Assembly (NCBI RefSeq): GCF_028751545.1
Contig: NZ_CP071867.1
Coordinates: forward strand, 496,001-560,000
Origin: Gilliamella sp. B3022
GTDB lineage: Bacteria > Pseudomonadota > Gammaproteobacteria > Enterobacterales > Orbaceae
Direction of reading: 5' to 3'
DNA length: 64,000 nucleotides
The position numbers were made by a program, and so were the translations under genes. Below are positions 55,853-64,000 of this stretch, piece after piece. The first letter of the stretch is position 1; each line of letters begins with the position of its first letter. Below the pieces are notes generated by a model, which was given only the letters and a program-made list of their open reading frames with translations, searched no databases and was not told where the DNA came from.

Positions 55853-56908
55853 TTATCTATATAAATTTGATAATAAGATCCCTGTAGCCACTGAGATATT
55901 CAGCGCCGGCATATTATCATTACCTTTCAAATGTACAACGACATCAGCACAGTTGACCAGTTTCATATTAATTTGCTGAAAAATAACCAAAACAACTTTC
56001 TTATCAAATTGAACTTTATGTAACTCGCTAGAATCTATCGATTTAGTTTGACAAGGTAGCAAAGCAACAATTTGATAACCACGTTGCTTTAAGATATCAA
56101 GCGAAGCAAGAAAATCGTCACTTTTAATTGATTCTACTGCTTCAATGCCGCCTTCTGATACTCGCATTGCAGCACCGCTATCAAGCAGATTTGATTGACG
56201 TAACATGACAGCATTTACATCATAAAAAGCCGCACTTCTTATCAATCCACCTAAATTATGCGGATTATTAACATCATCAATAGCTAAAATACAATCCTTA
56301 TTTGCATCACTTTTTTCATCTAAATAATTGAATAAAGTTAATGGAGCACGTTTTTTAGCAATTAAACAAACACCACCATGATGCTGTGTTTGAGTTATTT
56401 TATTGAGCTGTTCATTCGAAACAATATCATAACCTAAACGCTCCTGAACTAACCAGTTAATTAACTCTTTAAACTGGTAAGTCATCTCTTGGATAATAAA
56501 TAATTTCACAATAGCGCTGCGTCGATGTTTGAAAACGGCTTTACAGCTATTTTCGCTGTAAACTAAGGTTTCTTCTTTACGTTGTCGATATCCATCATAA
56601 CCAAATGTTGGTGTTTGGTCATTCGCACGTACTTTCTTCTGCCATGGCGAATCATGTTCAAATTCCGATGGAGATCGATTTAATTCTATAACAATACTCT
56701 GTTTTGCAAACTTAGGTCTATCACTGCGCGCTTGAAATGTTTCAATACGGTCATTACGATCGCGTTTCGGTTTAGACTGAAATGCATCATTTTTACGCCT
56801 CTCTTTCCATCCATTTGATTTTTCTTTATTAGCCCGAGAGTGTTTTTTCGGCTCGCTATGTTTAGCGTAAAAAATAGTTGGTTTACTTTTTTCAGTATTG
56901 TCGGTCAT
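55853..56908 (-). CDS. yfiF: TrmH-family RNA methyltransferase YfiF, atypical knot motif
   Basis: SPOUT-class methyltransferase resembling E. coli YfiF. A charged, disordered N-terminus (about 1-110) precedes a substrate-binding domain (ENSCKAVFKHRRSAIVKLF) and a SPOUT domain with NNPHNLGGLIRSAAFYDVNA near residue 220, which holds the conserved NxHNxG. The C-terminal NISVATGILLSNLYR is present. But the second SPOUT motif, usually a Gly-x-Glu-x-x-Gly loop (LGQEYEGL in E. coli YfiF), is replaced by VIFQQINMKLVNC near residue 316, losing the Gly and Glu. The frame is intact. Activity may be lost or altered. Confidence 0.82.
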   Translation of the reverse strand: MTDNTEKSKPTIFYAKHSEPKKHSRANKEKSNGWKERRKNDAFQSKPKRDRNDRIETFQARSDRPKFAKQSIVIELNRSPSEFEHDSPWQKKVRANDQTPTFGYDGYRQRKEETLVYSENSCKAVFKHRRSAIVKLFIIQEMTYQFKELINWLVQERLGYDIVSNEQLNKITQTQHHGGVCLIAKKRAPLTLFNYLDEKSDANKDCILAIDDVNNPHNLGGLIRSAAFYDVNAVMLRQSNLLDSGAAMRVSEGGIEAVESIKSDDFLASLDILKQRGYQIVALLPCQTKSIDSSELHKVQFDKKVVLVIFQQINMKLVNCADVVVHLKGNDNMPALNISVATGILLSNLYR

Positions 56909-56929
56909 ATCAATCTCACAATTAATCGG

Positions 56930-57349
56930 TTATCGCGTTCGGATGGTTGGCGCTATTTTATCTAATACACCATTAACAAATTTATGGCTATCAGCAGCAC
57001 CGAATGTTTTCGTCAAGTCTATCGCTTCGTTTATTACTACTTTATAAGGCACATCCTGACGCTTTAATAATTCATAAAGTGCAATGCGTAATATGGCGAG
57101 TTCAATCTGACCTAGCTCTTCGACTTTACGCTCAGTGAGATAAGGTGCCATTTTTTCGTCTAATTCCACGGTGTTTTTAGCCACGCCATGTAATAGTTCA
57201 CGAAAATACTTAGTATCAACACCTTTCATATCTTGTTCTGCAATAAAACTGGTCTCAACATCCGCAAGATCGTTTCTAGAAACTTGCCAAGAGTATATAG
57301 CCTGTACTGCACACTCTCTTGCTCGACGACGAGGATTAACTAATGCCAC
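56930..57349 (-). CDS. nusB: Transcription antitermination factor NusB
   Basis: RNA-binding factor that with NusE/S10 binds boxA in rRNA operons and other antitermination complexes. All-helical protein of 139 residues with [18 protein letters not shown] at the N-terminus, [20 protein letters not shown] near 95-114 and [10 protein letters not shown] near 120. It lies four bases after ribH, preserving the ribE/ribH-nusB order of relatives. Confidence 0.96.
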   Translation of the reverse strand: MALVNPRRRARECAVQAIYSWQVSRNDLADVETSFIAEQDMKGVDTKYFRELLHGVAKNTVELDEKMAPYLTERKVEELGQIELAILRIALYELLKRQDVPYKVVINEAIDLTKTFGAADSHKFVNGVLDKIAPTIRTR

Positions 57350-57353
57350 TAAA

Positions 57354-57824
57354 TTACTCCTTAATTGCTTTGATAATATTTAGCATTTCTAATGCAGTTA
57401 ACGCTGCTTCGGCACCTTTATTGCCAGCTTTTGTACCTGCACGTTCAATAGCTTGTTCAATAGATTCGGTTGTTAAAATACCAAATCCTACGGGAAGAGT
57501 ATGATCCAAACTTGCACTCAATAATCCAGAACTTGATTCGCCCGCAACAAAGTCAAAATGTGCAGTGCTACCACGAATAACTGTACCTAACGCCACAATT
57601 GCATCGTATTTTTTTGATTGAGCTGCAACTTTAGCGGTTAAGGGAATTTCGTAAGCACCTGGCACCCAAATTACCGTAATGTTTTTTTCGTCAACTTGAC
57701 CGATACGAGTTAACGCATCAACAGCACCATTGACCAAACTTTCATTAATAAATTGATTAAATCGAGCCACTATAATGGCAACTTTAGCATTAGGTGCAGC
57801 AACTTGACCTGTTACAGTTTGCAT
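57354..57824 (-). CDS. ribH: 6,7-dimethyl-8-ribityllumazine synthase
   Basis: Penultimate riboflavin enzyme, which condenses the ribityl pyrimidine with dihydroxybutanone phosphate. The 156-residue protein shows [16 protein letters not shown] near residue 18, [12 protein letters not shown] near 54, and [15 protein letters not shown] near 82 with the catalytic His. It precedes nusB. No FMN riboswitch was seen upstream within the 380-base gap. Confidence 0.97.
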   Translation of the reverse strand: MQTVTGQVAAPNAKVAIIVARFNQFINESLVNGAVDALTRIGQVDEKNITVIWVPGAYEIPLTAKVAAQSKKYDAIVALGTVIRGSTAHFDFVAGESSSGLLSASLDHTLPVGFGILTTESIEQAIERAGTKAGNKGAEAALTALEMLNIIKAIKE

Positions 57825-58205
57825 ATTAATTCCTTATCTATTGATTTTAAATGCAATTTCACTATTTTTATTTGTGAAAATTTTCCGGAAAAATTGTACC
57901 ACAATTTAACGGCTTATCCTATTAACAAATAACGCCTCCAACAAGCTTTATCTAACAATTTATTGGAAAAGAAATACAAATATTTTGTCTATTAATACAA
58001 AGTAATTTTTTATTACTTGTTAACAAAAAAATTCCTTTAATTTATCGACTCATTTATGCTCAATTCCTCTTCAATTTTTACTTAAACATATATCTTACCT
58101 GAAACTTTTTTACACAATTTGGCATTTAATTTTTATTATCACTTGCAAGCAGTTAGGAAAAAACTAAAATGGTAAAAAGCTTTTTTTACTTATGAGGTAA
58201 GACTG
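57825..58205. other. Divergent intergenic region between ribH and gmhA
   Basis: 381 bases without a gene, AT-rich. It must hold both promoters. The copy of the 18-base motif shared with the kdsD upstream region is at 58097-58114. An AGGTAAG ribosome site precedes gmhA. Confidence 0.5.
58097..58114 (+). repeat. 18-base motif upstream of gmhA, shared with kdsD
   Basis: ACCTGAAACTTTTTTACA, identical to 30933-30950. It begins 109 bases before the gmhA start, in the same orientation relative to its gene as the other copy. Confidence 0.45.
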
Positions 58206-58784
58206 ATGTATATTAATAATATTCGAAATGAATTAACCCAAGCTATTGAAGTATTAACAAACTTTGTTTCGGATGATAAAAATCTTGAAGTTATTCAACA
58301 AGCAGCGGTATTAATTGCCGATTCATTTAAGCAAGGCGGTAAGGTTCTATCCTGCGGTAATGGCGGTTCTCATTGTGATGCTATGCATTTTGCTGAAGAG
58401 TTAACGGGTCGTTTTCGTGATAATCGTCCTTCATATCCAGCGATTGCAATATCTGATGTGAGCCATATTTCATGTGTAGGTAATGATTACGGATTTGATT
58501 ATATTTTTTCACGCTACGTGGAAGGTGTGGGTAATCAAGGTGATGTACTACTTGGCATTTCAACTTCAGGCAATTCAACTAATGTTATTAAAGCCATTGA
58601 AGCGGCTAAACAAAAAGGCATGAAGATCATTACACTCACTGGTAAAGATGGCGGAAAAATGAATGGTCTTGCTGATGTGGATATCCGTGTTCCGCATTTT
58701 GGCTATGCTGATCGCGTACAAGAAATCCATATTAAAGTTATTCATATTCTTATTTTGCTTATTGAAAAAGAGATGATCAAATAA
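58206..58784 (+). CDS. gmhA: Sedoheptulose 7-phosphate isomerase
   Basis: First enzyme of ADP-heptose synthesis for the LPS inner core. SIS-domain protein of 192 residues: [20 protein letters not shown] near 45-64, [23 protein letters not shown] near 75-97 (as separate segments), [18 protein letters not shown] near 118. The 192 residues equal the E. coli length. It is followed with a one-base gap by the yafJ gene as in E. coli. The same 18-base upstream motif precedes kdsD. Confidence 0.96.
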   Translation: MYINNIRNELTQAIEVLTNFVSDDKNLEVIQQAAVLIADSFKQGGKVLSCGNGGSHCDAMHFAEELTGRFRDNRPSYPAIAISDVSHISCVGNDYGFDYIFSRYVEGVGNQGDVLLGISTSGNSTNVIKAIEAAKQKGMKIITLTGKDGGKMNGLADVDIRVPHFGYADRVQEIHIKVIHILILLIEKEMIK

Positions 58785-58785
58785 A

Positions 58786-59577
58786 ATGTGTGAATTGTTG
58801 GGTATGAGTGCTAATGTGCCAACAGATATCTGCTTTAGTTTCACCAGTTTAATTAAAAGAGGTGGAGATAAAGGTCCCCATAAAGATGGCTGGGGAATCA
58901 CTTTCTATGAAGGCAAAGGTTGCCGAACATTCAAAGATCCCGAACCTTGTAGTTACTCTGCTATCGCCAAAATGGTTCAAGAGTATCCTATCAAATCTAA
59001 AGCAGTAGTTGCACATATTCGACAAGCTAATCGTGGCGCTGTTGCACTTGAAAATACCCATCCATTTACCCGTCAGTTGTGGGGAAAAAATTGGACTTTT
59101 GCCCACAATGGTCAACTGACTGATTACCAAGATCTCAATACAGGTTTTTTTCAACCAATAGGTGAAACAGATAGCGAATATGCTTTTTGTTATTTAATTA
59201 ACCAATTACACCAAAAATTCCCTCAGCAACCCTGTGATGTTCTCGTTTTATTTCGCTTTATCAAACTTTGTGCTGATAAGCTAAGTGAGCAAGGAATATT
59301 CAATATGTTACTTTCTGATGGGCAGTTTGTACTTGCTTACTGTACCACTAATCTGCATTGGATAACCCGTAGAGCGCCATTTGGCAAAGCAAAATTACTT
59401 GATGAAGATGTAGAAATTGATTTTCAAAAACATACAACACCGAATGATGTAGTTACCATTATTTCTACCTTACCTTTAACATCAAATGAGACTTGGCATA
59501 AACTTGATAGAAGCGAAGCAATCTTGTTTAAAAATGGTGAAATTATCCAATCTTTTTCATCTTTATGCGAACCATAG
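58786..59577 (+). CDS. yafJ: Class II glutamine amidotransferase YafJ
   Basis: Ntn-type amidotransferase domain, stand-alone; Cys2 (MCELLGMSA) is the nucleophile. Family features are [15 protein letters not shown] near 25-39, [10 protein letters not shown] near residue 69 and NTHPF, and FAHNGQLTD near 104. The 263 residues match E. coli YafJ (255). Its substrate is unknown; related EgtC- and PurF-type enzymes hydrolyse glutamine-like amides. The last 35 bases overlap, tail to tail, with the convergent mdtH gene. Confidence 0.88.
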   Translation: MCELLGMSANVPTDICFSFTSLIKRGGDKGPHKDGWGITFYEGKGCRTFKDPEPCSYSAIAKMVQEYPIKSKAVVAHIRQANRGAVALENTHPFTRQLWGKNWTFAHNGQLTDYQDLNTGFFQPIGETDSEYAFCYLINQLHQKFPQQPCDVLVLFRFIKLCADKLSEQGIFNMLLSDGQFVLAYCTTNLHWITRRAPFGKAKLLDEDVEIDFQKHTTPNDVVTIISTLPLTSNETWHKLDRSEAILFKNGEIIQSFSSLCEP

Positions 59578-60754
59578 GTGGTTCATTTTTGAATAGATAT
59601 TGTAAATAGGCTAATGTTACTAAACCAATAAAAGTTAAAATAATCCAAGGCAGATGCGGAAAACCAATCTGTATGGCAATATCATAAAGCCATCCTGCAC
59701 CGGTATAACCCATAAATCCACCTAGGGCAAGTCCTAACCGACTAAATCCCATATAACTGCCTTTAGCTTTAGGATTCGTTAGGACCGTTGATAATGTTTC
59801 TCGGGCAGGTTCAGCAATAATTGCTCCTAAATAAAATAGTGCAATTAGTGATAAAAGCATAGATAAATGTGTAGTGAAACCAATAATGATGAAAGCAAAT
59901 GACATCAAGAACAGACCGAATTTAAGACGTTGATCTAATCTAAAATATTTTTCACTTAAACGTGCTAGTGGATAAAGCAATACTAGTGATATACAAGCTT
60001 GAATTGCATACATCCATTTTACATAACTAGGGCTACCAGATACCTGAGTTATAGTGAGCGGTAACATCAACATTATTTGTACCCATAATACATAATAGCC
60101 GGTCAAAGTAAGCACATAACTGGTAAATTTCTTATCTTTTACAACCATTTTCATACCATTAATAATCGAGGCTTTACCTATGGCAATATGGTAAGCTGGC
60201 AAAAAGAACATGTTGAAAATACCGCACAAGAAAAAAATGAAAGCCCCACACCAACAAACTAAATGAAAGTCATAATCAATCAGAATTCCACCAATAAGCG
60301 CACCAATAACTGCCCCGGCATTATCTTGTATCATTAATAACGAAATAAATTTGCCTCGCTCATGTGGACGAGTAAATTTAATGGTTAATCCCATTCGAGG
60401 AGGATCAAAGAGTAACCCTCCTAATGCGGAAAGCAAACAAGAAAGTAATAATAGCCAAGGTTCATTAGCAATCGCCATCGAAATAAATCCGATACAACGC
60501 AAAAACATTCCTGTAACAATCATTGGTTTTGCGCCAAAACGATCCGCTATCGCACCACCAATAATGCCAAAACCTTGTTGCACAAATTGTCGAAGACCTA
60601 AAGCAAAACCGACAAAGAGGGCACTCCATCCAACTTGACTTACAAAATGCGTTGAAACCAGAGGAAAAACGACATAAAAACCTAAAACAATAAATAAATT
60701 ATCTAACAAGAGTATTTGTCTGCCAGTTTTGCGAATTTGAGATGGTATTGGCAT
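59543..60754 (-). CDS. mdtH: MFS multidrug transporter MdtH
   Basis: Twelve-helix DHA1-type MFS protein of 403 residues, closely similar to E. coli MdtH (402), which confers resistance to fluoroquinolones. Recognised segments: [18 protein letters not shown] near 15, motif [21 protein letters not shown] near 64-83, [17 protein letters not shown] near 120, and [19 protein letters not shown] near 310-328. The ATG directly follows the mgsA stop (TAA-ATG), so the genes are coupled. Its 3' end overlaps yafJ by 35 bases. Confidence 0.92.
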   Translation of the reverse strand: MPIPSQIRKTGRQILLLDNLFIVLGFYVVFPLVSTHFVSQVGWSALFVGFALGLRQFVQQGFGIIGGAIADRFGAKPMIVTGMFLRCIGFISMAIANEPWLLLLSCLLSALGGLLFDPPRMGLTIKFTRPHERGKFISLLMIQDNAGAVIGALIGGILIDYDFHLVCWCGAFIFFLCGIFNMFFLPAYHIAIGKASIINGMKMVVKDKKFTSYVLTLTGYYVLWVQIMLMLPLTITQVSGSPSYVKWMYAIQACISLVLLYPLARLSEKYFRLDQRLKFGLFLMSFAFIIIGFTTHLSMLLSLIALFYLGAIIAEPARETLSTVLTNPKAKGSYMGFSRLGLALGGFMGYTGAGWLYDIAIQIGFPHLPWIILTFIGLVTLAYLQYLFKNEPPMVRIKMKKIG

Positions 60755-61213
60755 TTACTGGACTCTTTCGATTAAATAACCTTGGTAATCAGGAATTTCG
60801 ATATCGACTTCATGTTCAAACATTGCTGATTGAATTAATGCATTAGCAGTAGCTTGATTAGTTGCAACAGGAATATTCCAAACTGTTGCTAACCGCAGTA
60901 ACGCTTTAACATCTGGATCATGCGGTGCGGCGTTAAGTGGATCCCAAAAGAAGATAAGCATATCAATTTTACCTTCTGCGATTAAAGCGCCAATTTGCTG
61001 ATCTCCACCCATTGGACCACTAAGCATTGGCGTAATATTTAATCCGATCTCTTTTTTTATTAATCTGCCAGTTGTTCCTGTACCCCATAAATTATGATGT
61101 GCAAGCTTTTCACTATTTTTTTGACACCAGGTTAGTAATGATTCTTTCAAGTGATCGTGTGCAACTAACGCAATATTTTTTTTTGCAGGTAATTTACGAG
61201 TGGTATAACGCAT
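60755..61213 (-). CDS. mgsA: Methylglyoxal synthase
   Basis: Converts dihydroxyacetone phosphate to methylglyoxal and phosphate, a bypass when phosphate is short or sugar phosphate high. The 152-residue protein has [13 protein letters not shown] near 16, [11 protein letters not shown] near 42-52, [15 protein letters not shown] near 64-78 with the catalytic Asp, and [19 protein letters not shown] near 88-106. It is joined to mdtH without a gap. Confidence 0.96.
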   Translation of the reverse strand: MRYTTRKLPAKKNIALVAHDHLKESLLTWCQKNSEKLAHHNLWGTGTTGRLIKKEIGLNITPMLSGPMGGDQQIGALIAEGKIDMLIFFWDPLNAAPHDPDVKALLRLATVWNIPVATNQATANALIQSAMFEHEVDIEIPDYQGYLIERVQ

Positions 61214-61302
61214 TTTTTTATCCTAATTCTTTATTATTTTTTTAATTTTTTAACAGAGTATGAATTAAAGTGCAAGAGATATTTATTAATCAATAGATAA
61301 TA

Positions 61303-61326
61303 AAAAAGGCACCGAAGTGCCTTTTT
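61303..61326 (-). terminator. Strong terminator after the first porin
   Basis: AAAAAGGCAC (61303-61312) and GTGCCTTTTT (61317-61326) form a ten-pair stem. On the minus strand the loop is TTCG, the very stable tetraloop, and a T run completes the terminator. Confidence 0.9.
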
Positions 61327-61349
61327 AAACTTTAACCAGTTACAACTAA

Positions 61350-62489
61350 TTAGAATTGATAGATTAAACCAAGTGCAACGGTATCTTTGGCAGTTGCTTT
61401 AATTTGAGACTTAGTAAATGTACCATCTTCATATAAAGCACGACGTGCGCCAATATCATCCTTATCTAACAAGTTGATTTTATAATCAACAATTGCTGAT
61501 AAATTTTTGTTGAAGTCATAAGTTAAACCAACATCAACATATTTAGCTAGATCATTACCTTTAAGACCCGCATCACTTGTTAAGCTAGACGCATCTTTAA
61601 CTTTATGTTGGATATAAGCAACAGATGGAGTTAAACGACCAATATCAAAGTCAATACCATATTGTGCTACAATTTCAAATCCTTTAGTTTTTAAATCATC
61701 AGCACGACGATTTGTTGAAGCATTGTTCCAACCATATTTTTGCTTACCTTCAATGTAAAGTGCTGCTAAATATATGTTGTTGTTGTCATATTTAACACCA
61801 GCTGACCATGATTTAGCATCTTTATGACCGCCTGTTTGTGCATAACCTGCACCAACAGTTAAACCAGTATCAAGCACATCCCAATCTACAACTGAACCCC
61901 ATGCTTCGGCACTATTGTGACCATTTTGAGTTTGTCTATTGAAATGATCAGTTGAACTGTTATCACCATTGTCAGCGTATTGAACAGCAAAACGTAAACC
62001 ATCAACTAGACCGAAGAAATCTGAATTACGGTATGTTGCTACAGCTTTAGTACGTGCAGTTAATGCATAAAAATCATTGTTTGATGCATCTCCACCAAAT
62101 TCTGGTAAAACATCAGTGTAGGAAGTTAACGTTTTTAACACACCATCATTACGACCATAATCGAATGAACCAAAATCACCAAAGTTTAAACCAGCAAATG
62201 CATAACGAGTTTCGTTATCAGCGTCTTTACCTGTTTTTGCTTCATATTCCCAACGACCATAACCTGTTAAACTGTCAGTGATTTGTGTTTGTCCTGACAT
62301 GCCTAAACGAGCGGTAGTTTTGTCACCTTCGCCAGTTTGATTGTTGCGATCAGTAATATAGTTTAAAGCATAAACTCGACCATAAAAGTCAACTTTATTT
62401 CCATCTTTGTTCCATACTTCAATAGAAGCGTTAGCTGTACCTGCAATTAAAAGCGCAGGGATAGCGATTGCTAATAGATTACGTTTCAT
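61350..62489 (-). CDS. OmpC/OmpF-type general porin (first copy)
   Basis: Outer-membrane trimeric porin for passive diffusion of small solutes. Signal peptide MKRNLLAIAIPALLIAGTANA (cleaved before SIEVWNKDG), then repeated beta strands such as GNKVDFYGRVYALNY, LTGYGRWEYEAKTGKD with the L3-type segment FGSFDYGRNDGVLKTLTSYT, ending in a C-terminal aromatic (LIYQF), the outer-membrane insertion signal. The 379 residues are normal. Its close paralogue is 304 bases upstream and shares the first 14 residues. OmpC, OmpF and OmpN cannot be told apart here, so no symbol is given. Confidence 0.93.
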   Translation of the reverse strand: MKRNLLAIAIPALLIAGTANASIEVWNKDGNKVDFYGRVYALNYITDRNNQTGEGDKTTARLGMSGQTQITDSLTGYGRWEYEAKTGKDADNETRYAFAGLNFGDFGSFDYGRNDGVLKTLTSYTDVLPEFGGDASNNDFYALTARTKAVATYRNSDFFGLVDGLRFAVQYADNGDNSSTDHFNRQTQNGHNSAEAWGSVVDWDVLDTGLTVGAGYAQTGGHKDAKSWSAGVKYDNNNIYLAALYIEGKQKYGWNNASTNRRADDLKTKGFEIVAQYGIDFDIGRLTPSVAYIQHKVKDASSLTSDAGLKGNDLAKYVDVGLTYDFNKNLSAIVDYKINLLDKDDIGARRALYEDGTFTKSQIKATAKDTVALGLIYQF

Positions 62490-62793
62490 TTTGTTACCCT
62501 CGTAGGTATATTTTATTATTAAAAAAGCAAATTACTTTGCTCTGGATTTAATAATTAACTACTAAAAATAGCAATTATATTATTACGGTGATATCTATTT
62601 TAATTTTTATAAATAGATTTTAATCATATATACTATCTATTTAACAATGTTCTTTAGATAAAATCTGAGGTTTTGCGATTATTTTAATATTTAATATTAA
62701 TTTTTTTAAACATTAAATGTTTTTTTGCTTAAAAAAATTTTTATTAGGTAATATAAAAGGCACCTAAGTGCCTTTTATATAGGGGTTAAGAGA
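62490..62793. other. Intergenic region between the two porins
   Basis: 304 bases. It holds the leader of the first porin (ribosome site GAGGGTAAC), long A/T runs that are likely promoter or UP-element material, and the terminator of the second porin at 62751-62780. No EnvZ/OmpR site could be recognised with confidence. Confidence 0.5.
62751..62780 (-). terminator. Terminator after the second porin
   Basis: A perfect 13-pair stem, ATATAAAAGGCAC (62751-62763) with GTGCCTTTTATAT (62768-62780), four-base loop (TTAG on the minus strand). It has the same AAAAGGCAC/GTGCCTTTT core as the terminator of the other porin, a sign of duplication of the whole gene unit. Confidence 0.85.
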
Positions 62794-63915
62794 TTAGAAT
62801 TGGTAAATTAAACCAACACCTAACACATCTTTAGTACCTGGTTTGTTTTTGTGACCGCGAGAATTTTCAGTATTGTTTGCAGCGCCGACATCTTTACGAT
62901 CAAGAAGATTGAATTTATATTCAACAATCGCGCTAAAGTTTTTATTTAGATCATAAGTTGCACCTAAAGAAACATATTTAGCTAAAGGTGAGGTTGATGA
63001 ATGATCTGCATAACGATAATGATCAATACTTTCTTTATGTTGTACATAAGCTAAAGATGGAGTTAAGCGACCCACATTTAAATCAATACCATATTGTGCA
63101 ACTAATTCAAAACCTTTGATTTTTTCATCAGAAATATATCTATTACCATTAGCATTGTTAGTTACAATCCATTTATTTTTAATTTTGGTTTGGAAATAGT
63201 TAGCAGCTAAATATAAATCATAATTTTCATATTTAAGACCAGTAGTCCAAGTGCTATGGCGATGATCGCTTGAAGTTGATTGAGCATAACCTGCACCTGC
63301 TGTTAAACCTGTATCAAAAATACGCCATTGAGCATTAAGACCATAAGCTTCTCTTGATTCACCACGAACTGAATCTTCAGTTTGTGAATTATCACCGTTA
63401 TCAGCATATTGTAATGCAAAACTGATATCATCAGCTAAACCAAATAGATTGTTGTTACGATAAGTTGCAACCGCTTTAGTACGAGCTGAAAGCACGTTCC
63501 AATCATTATTCGCTGCATCACCGCCAAATTGTGGTAATACGTCAGTATAAGCAGTGATTGCTTTTAAAACACCATCGTTACGACCATAATCGAATGAACC
63601 TAAGTCACCAAAGTTTAAACCAGCAAACGCATAACGAACTTCGTTTGAAGAATTTTTACCTGCTGCCGCTTCATATTCCCAACGACCGTATCCAGTCACG
63701 CTATCAGTGATTTGCGTTTGACCAGACATACCTAGACGAGCTGAAGTATCATCACCTTCATTTTTTTGACCACGGTCAGTGATGTTGTTAGCTGCTTTTA
63801 CTCGACCATAAAAGTCAACTTTGTTGCCGTCTTTGTTCCATACTTCGATAGAAGCGTTTGCACCAGCTGCAACTAAAAGTGCAGGAATAGCGATTGCTAA
63901 TAGATTACGTTTCAT
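62794..63915 (-). CDS. OmpC/OmpF-type general porin (second copy)
   Basis: Paralogue of the preceding porin (373 residues). The signal peptide MKRNLLAIAIPALLVAAGANA and the mature start SIEVWNKDGNKVDFYGRVK are almost the same, as are the strand and pore segments (TDSVTGYGRWEYEAAAGK, FGDLGSFDYGRNDGVLKAI) and the C-terminal VGLIYQF. The differences are mainly in loops, for example near 250-300, where external surface loops are expected. It is preceded by GAGGGTAA at the window's edge, with an 85-base upstream leader visible. Confidence 0.93.
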   Translation of the reverse strand: MKRNLLAIAIPALLVAAGANASIEVWNKDGNKVDFYGRVKAANNITDRGQKNEGDDTSARLGMSGQTQITDSVTGYGRWEYEAAAGKNSSNEVRYAFAGLNFGDLGSFDYGRNDGVLKAITAYTDVLPQFGGDAANNDWNVLSARTKAVATYRNNNLFGLADDISFALQYADNGDNSQTEDSVRGESREAYGLNAQWRIFDTGLTAGAGYAQSTSSDHRHSTWTTGLKYENYDLYLAANYFQTKIKNKWIVTNNANGNRYISDEKIKGFELVAQYGIDLNVGRLTPSLAYVQHKESIDHYRYADHSSTSPLAKYVSLGATYDLNKNFSAIVEYKFNLLDRKDVGAANNTENSRGHKNKPGTKDVLGVGLIYQF

Positions 63916-64000
63916 TTTTTACCCTCATGGTTATTTTATTGCTGACACAGTCCATAGGATTTGAGTCAATTTCTACTACGATGATTATTCATCCAAAAAT

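Noticed and set aside
1-64000. CRISPR arrays, prophage, insertion sequences, tRNA or rRNA genes
   Set aside because: No regular repeat-spacer pattern, integrase, transposase or tRNA-like cloverleaf with a GGTTCGA-type arm was recognised by reading; very small RNA genes could still have been missed.

Overview
The window is AT-rich chromosomal DNA (roughly one third G+C by eye) from a gammaproteobacterium. Gene order repeatedly matches Enterobacterales (sucC-sucD-cydA, yciB-yciA-cls, tolC/nudF/cpdA, metG/mrp, aroK-damX-dam-rpe-gph-trpS, ubiE-ubiB-tatABC, ribH-nusB, gmhA-yafJ), while the base composition, the compact operons and a NadR-type protein closest in sequence to the Haemophilus form point to a host-associated lineage near Enterobacterales/Pasteurellales. 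An Orbaceae bee-gut symbiont (Gilliamella/Orbus type) fits best; that is an inference from composition and synteny, not from a marker gene.

Layout: 1-9.9 kb carries cydA (cut by the window edge), sucDC, fldA, fur, yciB, yciA, cardiolipin synthase, cpdA, nudF and tolC. 10-15.2 kb is accessory: a LysR regulator beside an NADP-type reductase, a short-chain dehydrogenase, and a MerR regulator facing an MFS transporter and a protein of unknown function. 15.3-28 kb holds metG, mrp, a class A acid phosphatase, a DMT-family protein, tpx, sotB, uup, a large EF-hand membrane protein and glyA. 28.8-38.4 kb has an LTA-synthase-like sulfatase, a LysE-type exporter, kdsD, the aroK-damX-dam-rpe-gph-trpS cluster (aroB missing) and trkA. 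38.4-40.9 kb is a TPP-riboswitch-controlled thiMED salvage operon. 41-43.5 kb is a small variable island: two paralogous secreted four-cysteine proteins, a copper-chaperone-like protein and a decayed MFS gene. 43.6-64 kb has mnmE, a YdcF-like protein, tag, an MHS-type transporter, gor, hldE, tatCBA, ubiB, ubiE, a kinase-less NadR-like enzyme, yfiF, nusB, ribH, gmhA, yafJ, mdtH, mgsA and two tandem porins.

Functional threads: LPS precursor synthesis is spread over kdsD, gmhA and hldE; kdsD and gmhA share an identical 18-base string upstream. Respiration and redox are represented by cydA (with a promoter whose FNR-like box sits at a class II position), ubiE/ubiB, tpx, gor and fldA. The outer envelope is represented by tolC, cls, the sulfatase and the porins. 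Several textbook operons have lost a member here (aroB, ubiJ, yqiB, sucAB, and the gene between fldA and fur), a pattern of streamlining.

I found no CRISPR array, no prophage, no insertion sequence and no rRNA or tRNA gene that I could recognise. The window is mostly ordinary core genome. The observations most worth following are the mutually exclusive base pairing in the TPP riboswitch, the FNR-type cydA promoter, the shared LPS-gene motif, the truncated NadR, the YfiF knot motif and the secreted paralogue pair.
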